Source of the DNA: Desulfamplus sp.
Lineage (GTDB): Bacteria; Desulfobacterota; Desulfobacteria; Desulfobacterales; Desulfobacteraceae
DNA length: 64,000 nt
Direction: 5' to 3'
Assembly (NCBI GenBank): GCA_015231615.1
Contig: JADGBE010000003.1
Span: 62,001 to 126,000, forward strand
Shown piece after piece: positions 1-9,792 of this stretch. Positions within the stretch are counted from its first letter, which is position 1; each line of letters starts with the position of its first letter. The notes below the pieces were generated by a model that ran no database searches, was not told the DNA's origin, and saw only the letters and a list, made by a program, of their open reading frames with translations. The translations under genes and the position numbers were made by a program.

Positions 1-1480
1 ACAGATCAGATTTTTGCTCTTCTATTGGTATTTCCTCTTCACTATCAAGTGTTCTGGAAGGAATTGCGATAGTTGCGTCTTTTATGATTCCTTGAGCAGC
101 ATTAACATTTTGAATATATTGAGAAATTATATCTTTATCAGCAGGTTTTGATATAAATTCAGATGCTTTGTTAATATAAAGGTTAATCATATTAAAGTTA
201 AATGGAGAACCTTCCTTTATAAAGGCGTCTGCCTTATCAAGATAGTAATTAAAAGGTATTGGAAATATCTCCTCTTGATTGTATGAAGATTTAATAGCAT
301 CAGAAATATCAAGCCCTTCGAGAAAGGCAAGTTTGCTTCTGCTCGTTGGGGTAAAATCTCCCTGCCAGATTTCCAAACCTTGTCTTGTGTCGCATAGATA
401 ATATTTTTTATTATTATCAAAACTTGATTTGACAATAATGGCTGCAAAGATAATAAAGCATATTATGGCGGCTTTTATTGGAGATGGAATTTTATTATTA
501 TAGTCATCGCAACAGCAATTATTGCTTATATTTTGCCTATTTTTTAAATCTTTGAGTTCGGCTTTTACAGATTCAGCAGCCTCTTTTGCGGCGATTGCTC
601 TTATTTTATTATGAATCTCTTTAGTTCGCTGTTCAGCTAATCGTTTCTCTTCTGCAATGCGTTTTTCCTCAGCAACTCTTGCCTCTTCAGCTAACCTTTT
701 TTCCTCTGCAATACGCTTTTCTTCAGCAATTCTTGCCTCTTCTTCTAACCTTTTTTCTTCTGCAATACGTTTTTCTTCTGCAATTCTTGCCTCTTCGGCT
801 AACCTTTTTTCTTCTGCAATACGTTTCTCTTCAGCAATGCGTTTTTCCTCAGCGATTCTTGCCTCTTCGGCTAAACGTTTCTCTTCTGCAATTCTTGCCT
901 CTTCAGCTAACCTTTTTTCTTCTGCAATACGTTTTTCTTCAGCAATTTTTGCCTCTTCAGCTAATTTTTTTTCTTCTGCAATACGCTTTTCCTCTGCAAT
1001 TCTTGCCTCTTCGGCTAATCGTTTTTCCTCAGCAATTCTTGCCTCTTCAGCTAACCGTTTCTCTTCAGCAATACGCTTTTCCTCAGCGATTATTCTTGCC
1101 TCTTCGGCTAATCGTTTTTCTTCAGCAATTCTTGCCTCTTCGGCTAACCTCTTCTCTTCTGCAATGCGGTTTTCTTCAGCAATTCTTGCCTCTTCAGCTA
1201 ACCGTTTCTCTTCTGCAATACGCTTTTCCTCAGCGATTATTCTTGCCTCTTCGGCTAAACGTTTCTCTTCTGCAATGCGTTTTTCCTCAGCGATTTTTGC
1301 TGCATCATCTTCATGAACTAAAGAAGGGGCGGGTTCTGCTACAAAAAGTATTTCTGACGTTTTTTCAATATGTTGTCCACCTTTAGATTTAGATTGTGGT
1401 GTTTTGTTTGTATTTGTTTTTTGGTCATCTTGCCCAGTTGTATTTTTTTTCTTGGTATTCTTTCTCTTTGTTGTTGCCAT
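1..1480 (-). CDS. Membrane protein with long AEEKR-type hexapeptide repeats (partial, C-terminus off the left edge)
   Basis: The frame is open from an ATG at 1480 (preceded by AAGAGGAAAT, a good ribosome site) to the window edge, so the C-terminus is missing. A Lys/Thr-rich head of about 55 residues is followed by some 220 residues of six-residue units of the form (I/L)AEE(K/A)R, encoded by 18-bp repeats at about 620-1310. This predicts a long charged single helix or coiled coil. Next come a Cys-Cys-Cys cluster, one hydrophobic segment (AAIICFIIFAAIIV, near 440-480) and a folded-looking C-terminal part beginning near YYLCDTRQG. The layout recalls TolA-like proteins, but the membrane segment lies after the repeats and I do not recognise the C-terminal domain. 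The opposite strand is also open across the repeats; its Ser/Ala/Phe-rich translation is a shadow of the repeat. Function unknown. Confidence 0.8.
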   Translation of the reverse strand, partial: MATTKRKNTKKKNTTGQDDQKTNTNKTPQSKSKGGQHIEKTSEILFVAEPAPSLVHEDDAAKIAEEKRIAEEKRLAEEARIIAEEKRIAEEKRLAEEARIAEENRIAEEKRLAEEARIAEEKRLAEEARIIAEEKRIAEEKRLAEEARIAEEKRLAEEARIAEEKRIAEEKKLAEEAKIAEEKRIAEEKRLAEEARIAEEKRLAEEARIAEEKRIAEEKRIAEEKRLAEEARIAEEKRIAEEKRLEEEARIAEEKRIAEEKRLAEEARVAEEKRIAEEKRLAEQRTKEIHNKIRAIAAKEAAESVKAELKDLKNRQNISNNCCCDDYNNKIPSPIKAAIICFIIFAAIIVKSSFDNNKKYYLCDTRQGLEIWQGDFTPTSRSKLAFLEGLDISDAIKSSYNQEEIFPIPFNYYLDKADAFIKEGSPFNFNMINLYINKASEFISKPADKDIISQYIQNVNAAQGIIKDATIAIPSRTLDSEEEIPIEEQKSDL

Positions 1481-1621
1481 ATTTCCTCTTTATATGTAGA
1501 GTTTGATAGTTTATTTTACATAAATCATTATTCATATATTTAAAATTCGCAAAACATATATACAATAATTGTTTTCTTGTAAAACACTTTGTTAATTCAG
1601 CTTTTAAGGGAATTTCTAATT

Positions 1622-2413
1622 GTGCAAAGATTAAGCGAAATAATCAGAAAACGTAAGGAATTTGCCATTGCATTTTCAGGTGGAGTGGACAGCACATTTC
1701 TTGCTGCATTAGCCAAAAATGTGTGTAACGATGAGGTAGTTGCTATAACTGCAGATTCAAATTTTTATCCACGAGAAGAGCTAAAGAGTGCTATTAAAAT
1801 TGCGGAGCTTATTGGTATTAAACATTTTATAGTTAAAGTAGATTTGATGGCGGACTCAAACATTATTATCAACTCTAAAGATAGATGCTATTTTTGCAAA
1901 AAAAGGGTTTTTAATGCTATAAAACACAAAGCAATGGAGCTTGGATTTGAAACACTTGCCCATGGTGCCAATATAGATGATTTTCAAGATTATCGACCGG
2001 GTCTTAAGGCTGCAAAAGAGATGGATATTTTTTCTCCTTTAGTTGAAGCTAAAATGACCAAAAATCAAATTAGGCTTGCATCAAAAGAGATGGGACTCTC
2101 TACATGGGATATGCCAACTCAATCCTGCCTTGCAACTCGGATTCCATATAACCAAAAAATAACTGTTGAAAAACTTGCTAAAATTGAAGCCTGTGAACAT
2201 TTTCTTAATCAACTTGGATTTTTTGGTATCCGTGTTCGCTGTCATAGTGATATGTCGAATAACGATATTGCAAGAATCGAATCTCCACAGCAATCAATTC
2301 ATATAATGGCTGAAAAAAATCTAAGAGATAGTATTAACTCATTTTTTAAAGCTAATGGATTTCAATTTGTATCTCTTGATCTGGCAGGATATATTTCAGG
2401 GAGCATGAATTGA
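1622..2413 (+). CDS. larE: LarE-type ATP-dependent sacrificial sulfur transferase
   Basis: LarE belongs to the PP-loop ATP pyrophosphatase superfamily and donates sulfur for the nickel-pincer nucleotide cofactor of lactate racemase and related enzymes. Seen: the PP-loop SGGVDST near the N-terminus, a CYFCK cysteine pair, and the conserved QSCLATR(I/P) segment whose cysteine gives up its sulfur in family members. The frame extends upstream to a TTG at 1589, but that codon has no ribosome site. I chose the GTG at 1622 because AAGGGAA precedes it by about ten bases and because it places the PP-loop about 25 residues from the start, as in homologues. No larB, larC or larA gene is visible in the window, so the client enzyme must lie elsewhere, or the protein serves another sulfur-transfer role. 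Confidence 0.88.
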   Translation: MQRLSEIIRKRKEFAIAFSGGVDSTFLAALAKNVCNDEVVAITADSNFYPREELKSAIKIAELIGIKHFIVKVDLMADSNIIINSKDRCYFCKKRVFNAIKHKAMELGFETLAHGANIDDFQDYRPGLKAAKEMDIFSPLVEAKMTKNQIRLASKEMGLSTWDMPTQSCLATRIPYNQKITVEKLAKIEACEHFLNQLGFFGIRVRCHSDMSNNDIARIESPQQSIHIMAEKNLRDSINSFFKANGFQFVSLDLAGYISGSMN

Positions 2414-2546
2414 CAAGTATCAACATCAATCTAATCTTATCTCTTGATAATTGCCCTTGGCAATAGAAGTGCTGAGCTTAAACTAATATTAGATATAACA
2501 AATCAAACAACAGGCGAATATTTAGAATAAGGATTTTATTTACCAA

Positions 2547-3230
2547 ATGAGACCAGAAGAAAAAATACGCAATCAGGAGACAATAGAGACTATTACAGAG
2601 CTAATTGATAGTGGTGTTGAGAAGATGTGTGTAATAATGCGTCATTCAGACCGTTTTTTTCACAAAGATAGCTCAATGGAGCCATTTATGGGGCTTACTG
2701 AAAAGGGCAAAGATTTTGCCATAAAGCTTGGGACAGAGCTTCCTAAAAATCCTAAGCCACGCCTTTTTTCAAGCCCTTTTGGCAGGTGTATTGAGACCGC
2801 ATATCTAATTGATAAAGGTTATATAAAAAAACATGGTATTTTTAATACCCATAATTGTATGGCAATTGAGCTCTCACCCTTTTATATAACAGATATTCAT
2901 AAGGCAATTGCTATGGTTAATGAGCTTGGCAATGTCAATTTTTTGAGAAAATGGTTTAATAACGAGATTCCTGAAAATATAATGCTAAACCCTGAAATAG
3001 CTGCAAATAGAATAGCAGAGTTTATGATAAAGCAGATGAGCGAGCTTAAAAGCGGTGAGATTGCAATGTGCGTCTCGCATGATTGGAATCTTTTTCCATT
3101 AAAAGAGTATAAACTTGGATTACCTCACGAAGAGTATGGGACTGTTGGTTATCTTGAAAGTGTTGTTGTTTTTGAGAAAGAAGAAAAAAGCTATATCGTA
3201 AATTATCAAAAAGAGGCTTCTCTTTTGTAA
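2547..3230 (+). CDS. Histidine phosphatase (phosphoglycerate mutase-like) family protein
   Basis: The sequence has the branch-2-like signature M-R-H-S-D-R near residue 32, in which the histidine would carry the phosphate. A Ser-Ser-Pro-Phe-G-R-C motif near residue 74 matches the second conserved arginine region (SSPLxRC), and CVSHDW near residue 175 supplies the second catalytic histidine. At 227 residues it has the usual size of the superfamily. The substrate cannot be read from sequence; members act on sugar phosphates, phosphoproteins or cofactor precursors. It sits alone on the plus strand and faces hisG across a strong hairpin. The call is firm at superfamily level only. Confidence 0.75.
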   Translation: MRPEEKIRNQETIETITELIDSGVEKMCVIMRHSDRFFHKDSSMEPFMGLTEKGKDFAIKLGTELPKNPKPRLFSSPFGRCIETAYLIDKGYIKKHGIFNTHNCMAIELSPFYITDIHKAIAMVNELGNVNFLRKWFNNEIPENIMLNPEIAANRIAEFMIKQMSELKSGEIAMCVSHDWNLFPLKEYKLGLPHEEYGTVGYLESVVVFEKEEKSYIVNYQKEASLL

Positions 3231-3300
3231 TAATATACATATTAAACTCTTTAATTGTGAAATCACGATTAGATAATGTTATAGATATTTTTGATTTTGA

Positions 3301-3331
3301 GTAATCCCCATATTAATAATATGGGGATTAC
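3301..3331. terminator. Bidirectional stem-loop between convergent genes
   Basis: A perfect 14-bp inverted repeat (arm GTAATCCCCATATT) with a 3-nt loop lies between the histidine phosphatase gene (plus) and hisG (minus), 70 bases past the first stop and 15 bases past the second. Position and symmetry suit a shared transcription terminator. Confidence 0.65.
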
Positions 3332-3345
3332 AGTATAAAAAACTA

Positions 3346-4221
3346 CTAAATAACCTTATTTAAAGAGTATTCAATTATCCCTTCCGCACCAGCACTGATA
3401 AGTTCAGGAATCAAATCTCTTACAACATTATTGTCAACAACGGTTTCAATTGCAAACCAATCTGATTTATATAATGGCGAAACTGTTGGTCCGTTGAGAC
3501 TTGGAAGCAAGGCGACAACTTTTTCCATCTTTGATTGAGGGACATTCATCTTAAGTCCTACTAACCTTTCAGCTACAAGGGCACTTTGTAAGAGAAGTGC
3601 AATTTGTTCAATTTTCTTTCTTTTTGTAGGATCATTCCATGCAGATTTATTTGCAATAAGCTGAGTATTAGTCTGCATTATCTCATGGATAACTTTAAGA
3701 TTATGGGCACGAATAGTACTTTCAGTCTCTGTTATTTCAACAATTGCATCGGCAAGTCCAGATACAATTTTTGCCTCCGTAGCTCCCCAAGAAAATTTCA
3801 CATTTACATTAATATTTCTCTCTTGAAAATATCTCTTTGTAAACTGAACGATCTCGGTCGAAATGGTCTTACCCTCAAGGTCTTCAAGACAATTTATTGG
3901 AGAGTCCCCTGCAACTGCAAGCACCCATCTTGCTGGTCTTGCACTCATCTTTGAGTAGATAAGGTCTGCTACTACATGAACATCTGATTCATGTTCTGCA
4001 ATCCAATCTTTTCCTGTAAGTCCAGCGTCAATAATACCACTCTCTACGTTAATTGACATCTCCTGTGCCCTACATAATGCACATTCAATATCATCATCGT
4101 TAATATCTGGAAAATAACTTCTGCCATTTACGTTTATTTTCCATCCAGAGCGTTTAAAAAGTGCAACTGTAGCATCTTGAAGGCTTCCCTTTGGAATGCC
4201 AAGTTTTAGTAATTTTTTCAT
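3346..4221 (-). CDS. hisG: ATP phosphoribosyltransferase, long form
   Basis: HisG condenses ATP with PRPP in the first step of histidine biosynthesis and is the feedback-controlled enzyme of the pathway. The 291-residue length marks the long form, with a C-terminal regulatory domain and no need for HisZ. Seen: N-terminal LGIPKGSLQ, GLTGKDW, and the PRPP-binding loop around DAIVEITETESTIRAHNL (about residues 158-176). The C-terminal region from about residue 210 fits the HisG_C domain, including GLKMNVP and LPSLNGPTVSPL. It lies 44 bases downstream of hisI in the same direction, so the two are likely cotranscribed; the rest of the pathway is not in the window. Confidence 0.95.
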   Translation of the reverse strand: MKKLLKLGIPKGSLQDATVALFKRSGWKINVNGRSYFPDINDDDIECALCRAQEMSINVESGIIDAGLTGKDWIAEHESDVHVVADLIYSKMSARPARWVLAVAGDSPINCLEDLEGKTISTEIVQFTKRYFQERNINVNVKFSWGATEAKIVSGLADAIVEITETESTIRAHNLKVIHEIMQTNTQLIANKSAWNDPTKRKKIEQIALLLQSALVAERLVGLKMNVPQSKMEKVVALLPSLNGPTVSPLYKSDWFAIETVVDNNVVRDLIPELISAGAEGIIEYSLNKVI

Positions 4222-4264
4222 ATAAAGTTCAATTCCTTAAATATAAATCATAGATTAGCTATTT

Positions 4265-4654
4265 TTATTTAAAATATACCTTTTTAGGATCAAATATTTT
4301 TTCTCCGACAATTTCAAAAGTACTATCACAATTTACTTTTCTGAAAAAGCAGCTTTTATAACCAAGATGACAGGCAGCATTGCCAATCTGTTCTACTTTA
4401 ATTAAAATTGTATCTTCATCGCAATCAAGCCTTATCTCCTTAATGACTTGAATATTTCCAGATGTTTCCCCTTTTTTCCAAAGTTGTTTTCTTGATCTGC
4501 TGTAATATGTTGCCATTCCAGAAGTTAGTGTCTCTTTCCAAGACTCTTCGTTCATATATGCAAGCATTAAAACTTCTCCTGTCTCATTATCTTGAACAAC
4601 TGCGGGAACAAGTCCCCCGTTTTTAGTAAAATCAGGCTTTATAATGTTTTCCAT
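4265..4654 (-). CDS. hisI: Phosphoribosyl-AMP cyclohydrolase
   Basis: HisI opens the adenine ring of phosphoribosyl-AMP, the third step of histidine biosynthesis; it is a Zn/Mg-dependent dimer. Seen: [18 protein letters not shown], the LDCDEDT metal motif and [11 protein letters not shown], with the conserved cysteines. The frame is open upstream to an ATG at 4687, but the ATG at 4654 (MENIIKPDF) has AAGGAAA in front of it and gives a normal N-terminus, so I placed the start there. There is no HisE pyrophosphohydrolase domain, so this is the monofunctional form. It is followed by hisG in the same direction. Confidence 0.93.
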   Translation of the reverse strand: MENIIKPDFTKNGGLVPAVVQDNETGEVLMLAYMNEESWKETLTSGMATYYSRSRKQLWKKGETSGNIQVIKEIRLDCDEDTILIKVEQIGNAACHLGYKSCFFRKVNCDSTFEIVGEKIFDPKKVYFK

Positions 4655-4879
4655 TATTAATAAATTTCCTTTTTTTATACAAATCAAATTTTCTCAAATG
4701 ATTATTCCACTGATTATTAAAAATCTGTTCTTTTGAATATCAAAAAAATAGATATATTAAGTAATGATTATTGGTGTGAGTTTAATAAAAATGAATATTG
4801 TAGAAGAGAAGGATTAGTAGAGTTTTTAAAGAAGGTTTTGGAGGTTTTCTTATGGATTTCATAGTAGAATTAATTAACT

Positions 4880-4966
4880 TGGTGCCGGAGGCGAGACTTG
4901 AACTCGCACACCCTTGCGGGCGGAGGATTTTGAGTCCTCTGCGTCTACCAGTTCCACCACTCCGGC
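4880..4966 (-). tRNA. tRNA-Leu (CAA anticodon)
   Basis: The minus strand reads as an 87-nt type II tRNA including an encoded CCA end (4880-4882). The acceptor stem is GCCGGAG paired with CTCCGGC, the anticodon stem GAGGA/TCCTC encloses the loop CTCAAAA (anticodon CAA, reading UUG codons), a long variable arm is present (CGCCCGCAAGGGTG), and the T arm carries GTTCAAGTC. The long variable arm and anticodon identify leucine. Confidence 0.95.
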
Positions 4967-5067
4967 TTACCACGTTATTACTGTTGCGTTCTTTTAAGAT
5001 AAACAAAAATTATTGTCAATTAAAATTCTGACTACCATCAAAAATTAGTTGCCAATAAAAATTGCAT

Positions 5068-6345
5068 TTATATATGAAAAATAGGCATTCTTCGGTTAAA
5101 AGAGCATACAACTTCATAATTAATGGTATTAATATGACAAGCAATCTCGTCTGCTAAAATCTCTTGATTACCTTGTCTGCCCATAACAACTACATCATCA
5201 TAAACTTCTGCATCAGGAATATGACCTACATCAATCATAGTGTAGTCCATACAGACACGCCCTACAACTTTACACCTTACGCCTTTTACCAACATCTCAC
5301 CTTTTGAAGATAACAAGCGGCTATACCCATCAGCATAACCGATTGGAACGGTTGCAATTTTTGTGGGTGATGATGTTATATAAGTGCTTCCATAGCTTAC
5401 CTTAAATCCTGAAGGAACATCTTTTAAGTGAATAATTTTTGATACAACCGACATAACAGGCTCAAGTTCAATAACCTCACGATTAATCTCATCCGAAGGA
5501 TAGAGACCATACATTGCAATACCTGCACGCACCATATTGAAATGACCTTCTGGAATATCTATAGTTGCAGCACTATTTGAGGCATGGCAAATTCTCGGTT
5601 TAAAACCACGCTTTTCAAGAGCATTGATAAGAACATTAAATTTTTCAATTTGCTCATTAACATGGCTTTTATCTTTTATATCGGCATTTGCAAAATGGGT
5701 ATAAATGCCATCAACCTCAATATTATCAAGGTTAGTTATCTCTATTATTTCATTTACAACTTTATCAAATAACTCTTGATTTAATTGCTCTATCTTAGAC
5801 GAATCAGAAAAAGACAGAGGTGGAATAACAAAACCAATACGCCCCATACCTGTATCTACCTTAATGTGAACTTTAACTAAAGACGATAATCTATTATGAC
5901 CTTTTGTCTTAGCTAAATTATCCAAAGGTAAATACTTCATCGTTACACACGCTGAATCAGCAATCTCTTTTACAGCTTTAGAAATATCTTTAGCACTACT
6001 TAGAGAACCAATTGTTATACTGACATCATTTAAAGCAACCCACTCTACCTGACAAGGTAACACATCTCCAAAGAGTAAAATAGGGGCTTCAATGCCAGCT
6101 TTACGCAGTTCAACAGCCTCATGGATACGGGCAACAGCAAGAGATGAAGCTCCATTTTCAAGAGCAGTTTTAGCAACAATAACAGCACCATGACCATAAC
6201 CATTTGCCTTTACTACTGCCATAAGAGCCACATCAGGAGAACATCTTGCCTTAATTCTTTTGACATTGTTGGCAAGGGCATTGAGGTCTATATGAATTTT
6301 GCTTTGTGGTAGCAAATTATCACTAATATTTATAGGGTATTGCAT
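5068..6345 (-). CDS. alr: Alanine racemase
   Basis: This PLP enzyme interconverts L- and D-alanine for peptidoglycan. Seen: VVKANGYGHGA, whose lysine (about residue 46) forms the Schiff base with PLP; VKVDTGMGRIGF; HASNSAA; and the second-domain segment VSYGSTY carrying the catalytic tyrosine. The protein is 425 residues, about 50 longer than typical. The extra length includes a stretch near residues 125-150 (ITMKYLPLDNLAKTKG region) and a short leader before IHIDLNAL. It is transcribed in the same direction as the penicillin-binding protein and SPOR gene upstream of it, so cell-wall functions cluster here. Confidence 0.93.
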   Translation of the reverse strand: MQYPINISDNLLPQSKIHIDLNALANNVKRIKARCSPDVALMAVVKANGYGHGAVIVAKTALENGASSLAVARIHEAVELRKAGIEAPILLFGDVLPCQVEWVALNDVSITIGSLSSAKDISKAVKEIADSACVTMKYLPLDNLAKTKGHNRLSSLVKVHIKVDTGMGRIGFVIPPLSFSDSSKIEQLNQELFDKVVNEIIEITNLDNIEVDGIYTHFANADIKDKSHVNEQIEKFNVLINALEKRGFKPRICHASNSAATIDIPEGHFNMVRAGIAMYGLYPSDEINREVIELEPVMSVVSKIIHLKDVPSGFKVSYGSTYITSSPTKIATVPIGYADGYSRLLSSKGEMLVKGVRCKVVGRVCMDYTMIDVGHIPDAEVYDDVVVMGRQGNQEILADEIACHINTINYEVVCSFNRRMPIFHI

Positions 6346-6426
6346 AGATAATTGTTAAAGTTCCTATATTTTTTGTATTTTAACATAGTTTTTGATTTAT
6401 GAAATCAGCTTTAAAAAATTACCGAA

Positions 6427-7749
6427 TCATTGACTCTTATTATCTACAAAAAAATCCTTTATAATACCTTGTGATTTGAGTTTATTGCCATGTTCTGCTG
6501 CCCTCTCTTTTGTTTCATATTTCCCAACTCTTATTAGATACCATATTTTTCCACCACCTTCTACTTCAGTGATATACCCGCCTTCCCCACCTTTTTTTTC
6601 AAAGTTACTTAAATATTTTTCAGCATGAGATTTTACAAGATATGCTGCTATTTGAATTGTAAATTTTTTCTGCGGAACTACCTGAATTTCATCATCTTCA
6701 GCTACTGTTTTTGGAGGTGGTGATGTTGGCGGTGGAGGTGTTTTGAGTAGATGAGATATAGTGTTTATAGAAAGTATAATAAGTCCTGTTATCAAAATAG
6801 TTATGGCAAATCTTTTCAGATTATTTCCAAAGGCAGGATGAAGTGCAACAGTACGGTAAATACGCTTAAAAGGTATTGCTAATAAGTTGTGAACAATCCA
6901 CTCTACTATCTCAATGATAAACGAGATAAGGTGCATTGGTATGGAGAATATCCATATAACTCCCTCTTTAATTGCTAAATCTTTAATTGCTAACCGCCTA
7001 AATAGTGCAACATTATCAACTCTTTTGGGTATTTTACGCCCGTCAGATATTTTTATATTATCTAACTCTTTAGGAGTTTCAAAACATTCAACATTGCTAT
7101 CCATAAACGAAAAGACTCTCTTTGCTGCAAAGTCAGAACGTTGAGTTTTTGTAAATATTTCAGATAAAAGAGGAACTAATTGTTGGTTTAAAGGCTCTCT
7201 TTCTGCAAGAAGAGTTAGTAAATTCTCTTCCTCTTCCTTAAACAGATTCTCTTTTACTCTATTTTTATTTTTCTGTTTTATAAACTTTTTGAGCCACAGA
7301 TATGCAACTTCACCCTCTTGTGGATTTTTAAGAAGGAAAAAAGTTGTAGCTCTATCAAAATTGTCATTGTGCCAACTCGCAGTTAGAGAAAATTTGGCAA
7401 TAGCACCTGTTAAGATTGGAGATACTTTTTTAGAATTCAGCATGGTAAGTAAGTAAGAGTCAAATAGCTCAAGAGCCTTTAAATAACAAGCTTCGCTTTT
7501 ATGAAAAATCCCATCTCTTTCCCAACTTTTTGCCTCATTGATGTATTTGTAAATAGACCTTTGACCTATAATATTCATAATATAACCCGTAATTATCAAT
7601 ATGAATACGATAATAGTGATAGAGAAAATGGTTATATTTAGATTTGGAATAAACTCTTTAATGGTTGGAAAGCAAATAAATGTCGTTGGTATAGAGATTA
7701 GAACTGATATACACAACCTTATTGAGATATTCCTTAAAAAATAGATCAT
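6427..7749 (-). CDS. Multi-pass membrane protein with C-terminal SPOR domain
   Basis: Two hydrophobic segments near the N-terminus (about residues 8-28 and 40-60) are followed by a helical, TPR-like soluble region (SWERDGIFHKSEACYLKALE). Another hydrophobic stretch lies around 265-290 and a final membrane helix near 312-335. A proline-rich linker (PPPPTSPPPK) then leads to a C-terminal SPOR domain (about 365-438: FTIQIAAYLVKSHAEKYL ... WYLIRVGKY). SPOR domains bind denuded glycan strands at division sites. The start lies 16 bases past the stop of the penicillin-binding protein gene, so the two are likely cotranscribed, consistent with a role in wall synthesis or division. Confidence 0.75.
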   Translation of the reverse strand: MIYFLRNISIRLCISVLISIPTTFICFPTIKEFIPNLNITIFSITIIVFILIITGYIMNIIGQRSIYKYINEAKSWERDGIFHKSEACYLKALELFDSYLLTMLNSKKVSPILTGAIAKFSLTASWHNDNFDRATTFFLLKNPQEGEVAYLWLKKFIKQKNKNRVKENLFKEEEENLLTLLAEREPLNQQLVPLLSEIFTKTQRSDFAAKRVFSFMDSNVECFETPKELDNIKISDGRKIPKRVDNVALFRRLAIKDLAIKEGVIWIFSIPMHLISFIIEIVEWIVHNLLAIPFKRIYRTVALHPAFGNNLKRFAITILITGLIILSINTISHLLKTPPPPTSPPPKTVAEDDEIQVVPQKKFTIQIAAYLVKSHAEKYLSNFEKKGGEGGYITEVEGGGKIWYLIRVGKYETKERAAEHGNKLKSQGIIKDFFVDNKSQ

Positions 7750-7765
7750 GGTTTAAGCTCCTTAT

Positions 7766-9787
7766 CTAAGGTGTCTCACAAAGATTTTGATCTTTTTTAA
7801 GTGGAATAGTAATGGATTTATTGCTAACAGATGTTCTATTGTTATTTTGATCTAAAACTTTATTGACCTTACAACCTGATAGAAGATCAGCATTCTCAAA
7901 ATGTATTCCATCAGGAATTGAAAAATCTCTTAAAGGTTCATTTTTAGTAGCTTCATTCATAAATTCTGCCCATATAGTTGCTGGAACTTTTCCGCCTGTT
8001 ATACCGGGTTGATTCGCAACTTTTAGTGTTCTTTTTCTGTCAAAACCTGTCCAGACAGCAGCACAAAGAGTTGGTGTAAATCCCGTAAACCACGCATCAT
8101 TATAAGAATCGGTAGTTCCAGTTTTTCCAGCCGCAGGTCTTGTAAAACCCATCTCTCGTATAGTTCTGCCAGACCCTCTATCAATTACAGATTTCATCAT
8201 ATCTACAACTTGATATGTAATTTCAGGATCAAGAACTTTTCTACCCCTTAATAAATGTTCATAAATAACTCTTCCAAAGGCATCTTCAACACGCCAGATC
8301 ATAAAAGGCTCGTGTCTAACACCGCCTGACGCAAATGTAGAATATGCAGATGCCATCTCAAAAGGGGTAACTACTGATGTCCCAAGTGCTACTGAATAGA
8401 CATCTTCTAAAGTGCTTTTGATTCCGCACAACTTTGCTGTATCAATAACCGCCTTTGGACCTGTTTTTTCGACAAGGCGGGCGGCAATGGTGTTGACTGA
8501 ATCAGTAAGAGCCTGCTTAAGAAGAACTCGTCCTCGATAACTCTTTTCAAAATTTCGTGGTTGCCACGTTGTTGAGCCGATAACTGGAATTGAGATGGGG
8601 CTATCAACCAGAACTGTAGCACCATTGAAATTTAATTTTTCAAATGCTGCATAATATAGGAATGGCTTAAAGCCTGAACCTGGCTGGCGTCTGCTATTTA
8701 TAGCTCGATTATATTCGCTGTTGTAGTAATCTCTTCCACCTATCATTGCCTTAACAGCTCCTGATGCTGGATCAATAGCTAATAATGCCCCTTGAGGACG
8801 AGGTTCTGAGTCAGGTTTTAGTCCCATTAAATTATCAAGATTAGTTAGACCATTTTTTAATGCTTGCTCTCCAGCATATTGTAAGTTTGAATCAACCGTA
8901 GCTGTAACTTTAATTCCCCCATGAAACACAACATCAACTCCATACTGCTCTATAAGTTGACCTATCAAAGCGTCTAAAAAATAGCTACCAGTCCTTCCGT
9001 CAGCGTGTTCTGAATATAGGGCAGGACGAGTTTTTAATACCGCTTCTTCCTCATCTTCTGTTATGTATCCAGCCTCTTTCATTCTGGCAATAACAACTTC
9101 ACGCCTTTTTATGGCTTTATCATAGTGTCTGTATGGATTGTAGTTTGTTGGAGATTTTGGCAATCCCGCTAAGAGTGTTGACTCCCCAAGAGTTAAATCT
9201 ACCGCTGATTTTCCAAAAAAGACTTGGGCTGCCTTTTCAACACCTTGTGCACCTGCACCAAATGAAATTTGATTTATATAAGCGTGGAGAATCTCCTCTT
9301 TTGTGCAACTGTATTCAATCTGAAAAGCAACGAGCAGCTCTTTAAATTTTCTCAAGTATGTGCGTTCAAAACTGAAAAATAGATTTTTCGCAAGTTGCTG
9401 AGTAATTGTGGAGGCTCCTTCAACCCGCTTGCCTTTACGTGTTAAGGTTACATAGAGTGCTTTTAAAGTTCTAAGTTTATTGATCCCTCGATGTTCCCAA
9501 AACATATGATCTTCAACTGCAAGAACAGCATTTATAAAATCAGGTGAAACACGAGAGAGCGGAACTGGTTCTTTGCCACCAATTGTAATGAGCCTCTCAC
9601 CAGTTGAAGCATAAATCTCTGTCTTTGGAGTTTCAATGATTTTGCTTAAAGGTTCTGGAACTTTTGGCAAATCTTTTGCAGCAGAAAATATAATAATAGA
9701 GAGCAATATCAAAGATAAAGCCCCAAGCCCTAAAGCCGTGTAGAAGATAAATCTTGAGAAACGGATAAAAAATATTAAGAATCGCAC
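7766..9787 (-). CDS. mrcA: Class A penicillin-binding protein (PBP1A-type, transglycosylase-transpeptidase)
   Basis: A bifunctional peptidoglycan synthase anchored by an N-terminal membrane helix (about residues 13-35). The GT51 glycosyltransferase domain carries AVEDHMFWEHRG (catalytic Glu in ED), the second motif GASTITQQLAKNLF and the RKFKELL region. The transpeptidase domain carries the serine motif SGFKP (S-x-x-K), the SVN motif and KTGTT. A Cys near the C-terminus and a polar tail end the 673-residue protein. The stop of the upstream 297-residue membrane-protein gene is only 5 bases away. The gene symbol is by family resemblance; the exact paralogue class is uncertain. Confidence 0.92.
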   Translation of the reverse strand: MRFLIFFIRFSRFIFYTALGLGALSLILLSIIIFSAAKDLPKVPEPLSKIIETPKTEIYASTGERLITIGGKEPVPLSRVSPDFINAVLAVEDHMFWEHRGINKLRTLKALYVTLTRKGKRVEGASTITQQLAKNLFFSFERTYLRKFKELLVAFQIEYSCTKEEILHAYINQISFGAGAQGVEKAAQVFFGKSAVDLTLGESTLLAGLPKSPTNYNPYRHYDKAIKRREVVIARMKEAGYITEDEEEAVLKTRPALYSEHADGRTGSYFLDALIGQLIEQYGVDVVFHGGIKVTATVDSNLQYAGEQALKNGLTNLDNLMGLKPDSEPRPQGALLAIDPASGAVKAMIGGRDYYNSEYNRAINSRRQPGSGFKPFLYYAAFEKLNFNGATVLVDSPISIPVIGSTTWQPRNFEKSYRGRVLLKQALTDSVNTIAARLVEKTGPKAVIDTAKLCGIKSTLEDVYSVALGTSVVTPFEMASAYSTFASGGVRHEPFMIWRVEDAFGRVIYEHLLRGRKVLDPEITYQVVDMMKSVIDRGSGRTIREMGFTRPAAGKTGTTDSYNDAWFTGFTPTLCAAVWTGFDRKRTLKVANQPGITGGKVPATIWAEFMNEATKNEPLRDFSIPDGIHFENADLLSGCKVNKVLDQNNNRTSVSNKSITIPLKKDQNLCETP

Positions 9788-9792
9788 TTAAA

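Noticed and set aside
657-1386. Two long plus-strand frames of Ser/Ala/Phe- or Leu/Pro-rich composition
   Set aside because: They are antisense shadows of the hexapeptide-repeat gene on the minus strand, which has a ribosome site, a membrane helix and a non-repetitive continuation.
2414-2546. Protein-like fragment LIIALGNRSAELKLILD before the histidine phosphatase gene
   Set aside because: Under 30 codons, no convincing start and no recognised family; may be chance or a remnant.
4782-5006. 74-codon minus-strand frame over the tRNA
   Set aside because: It reads through the tRNA-Leu gene, so it is an artefact.
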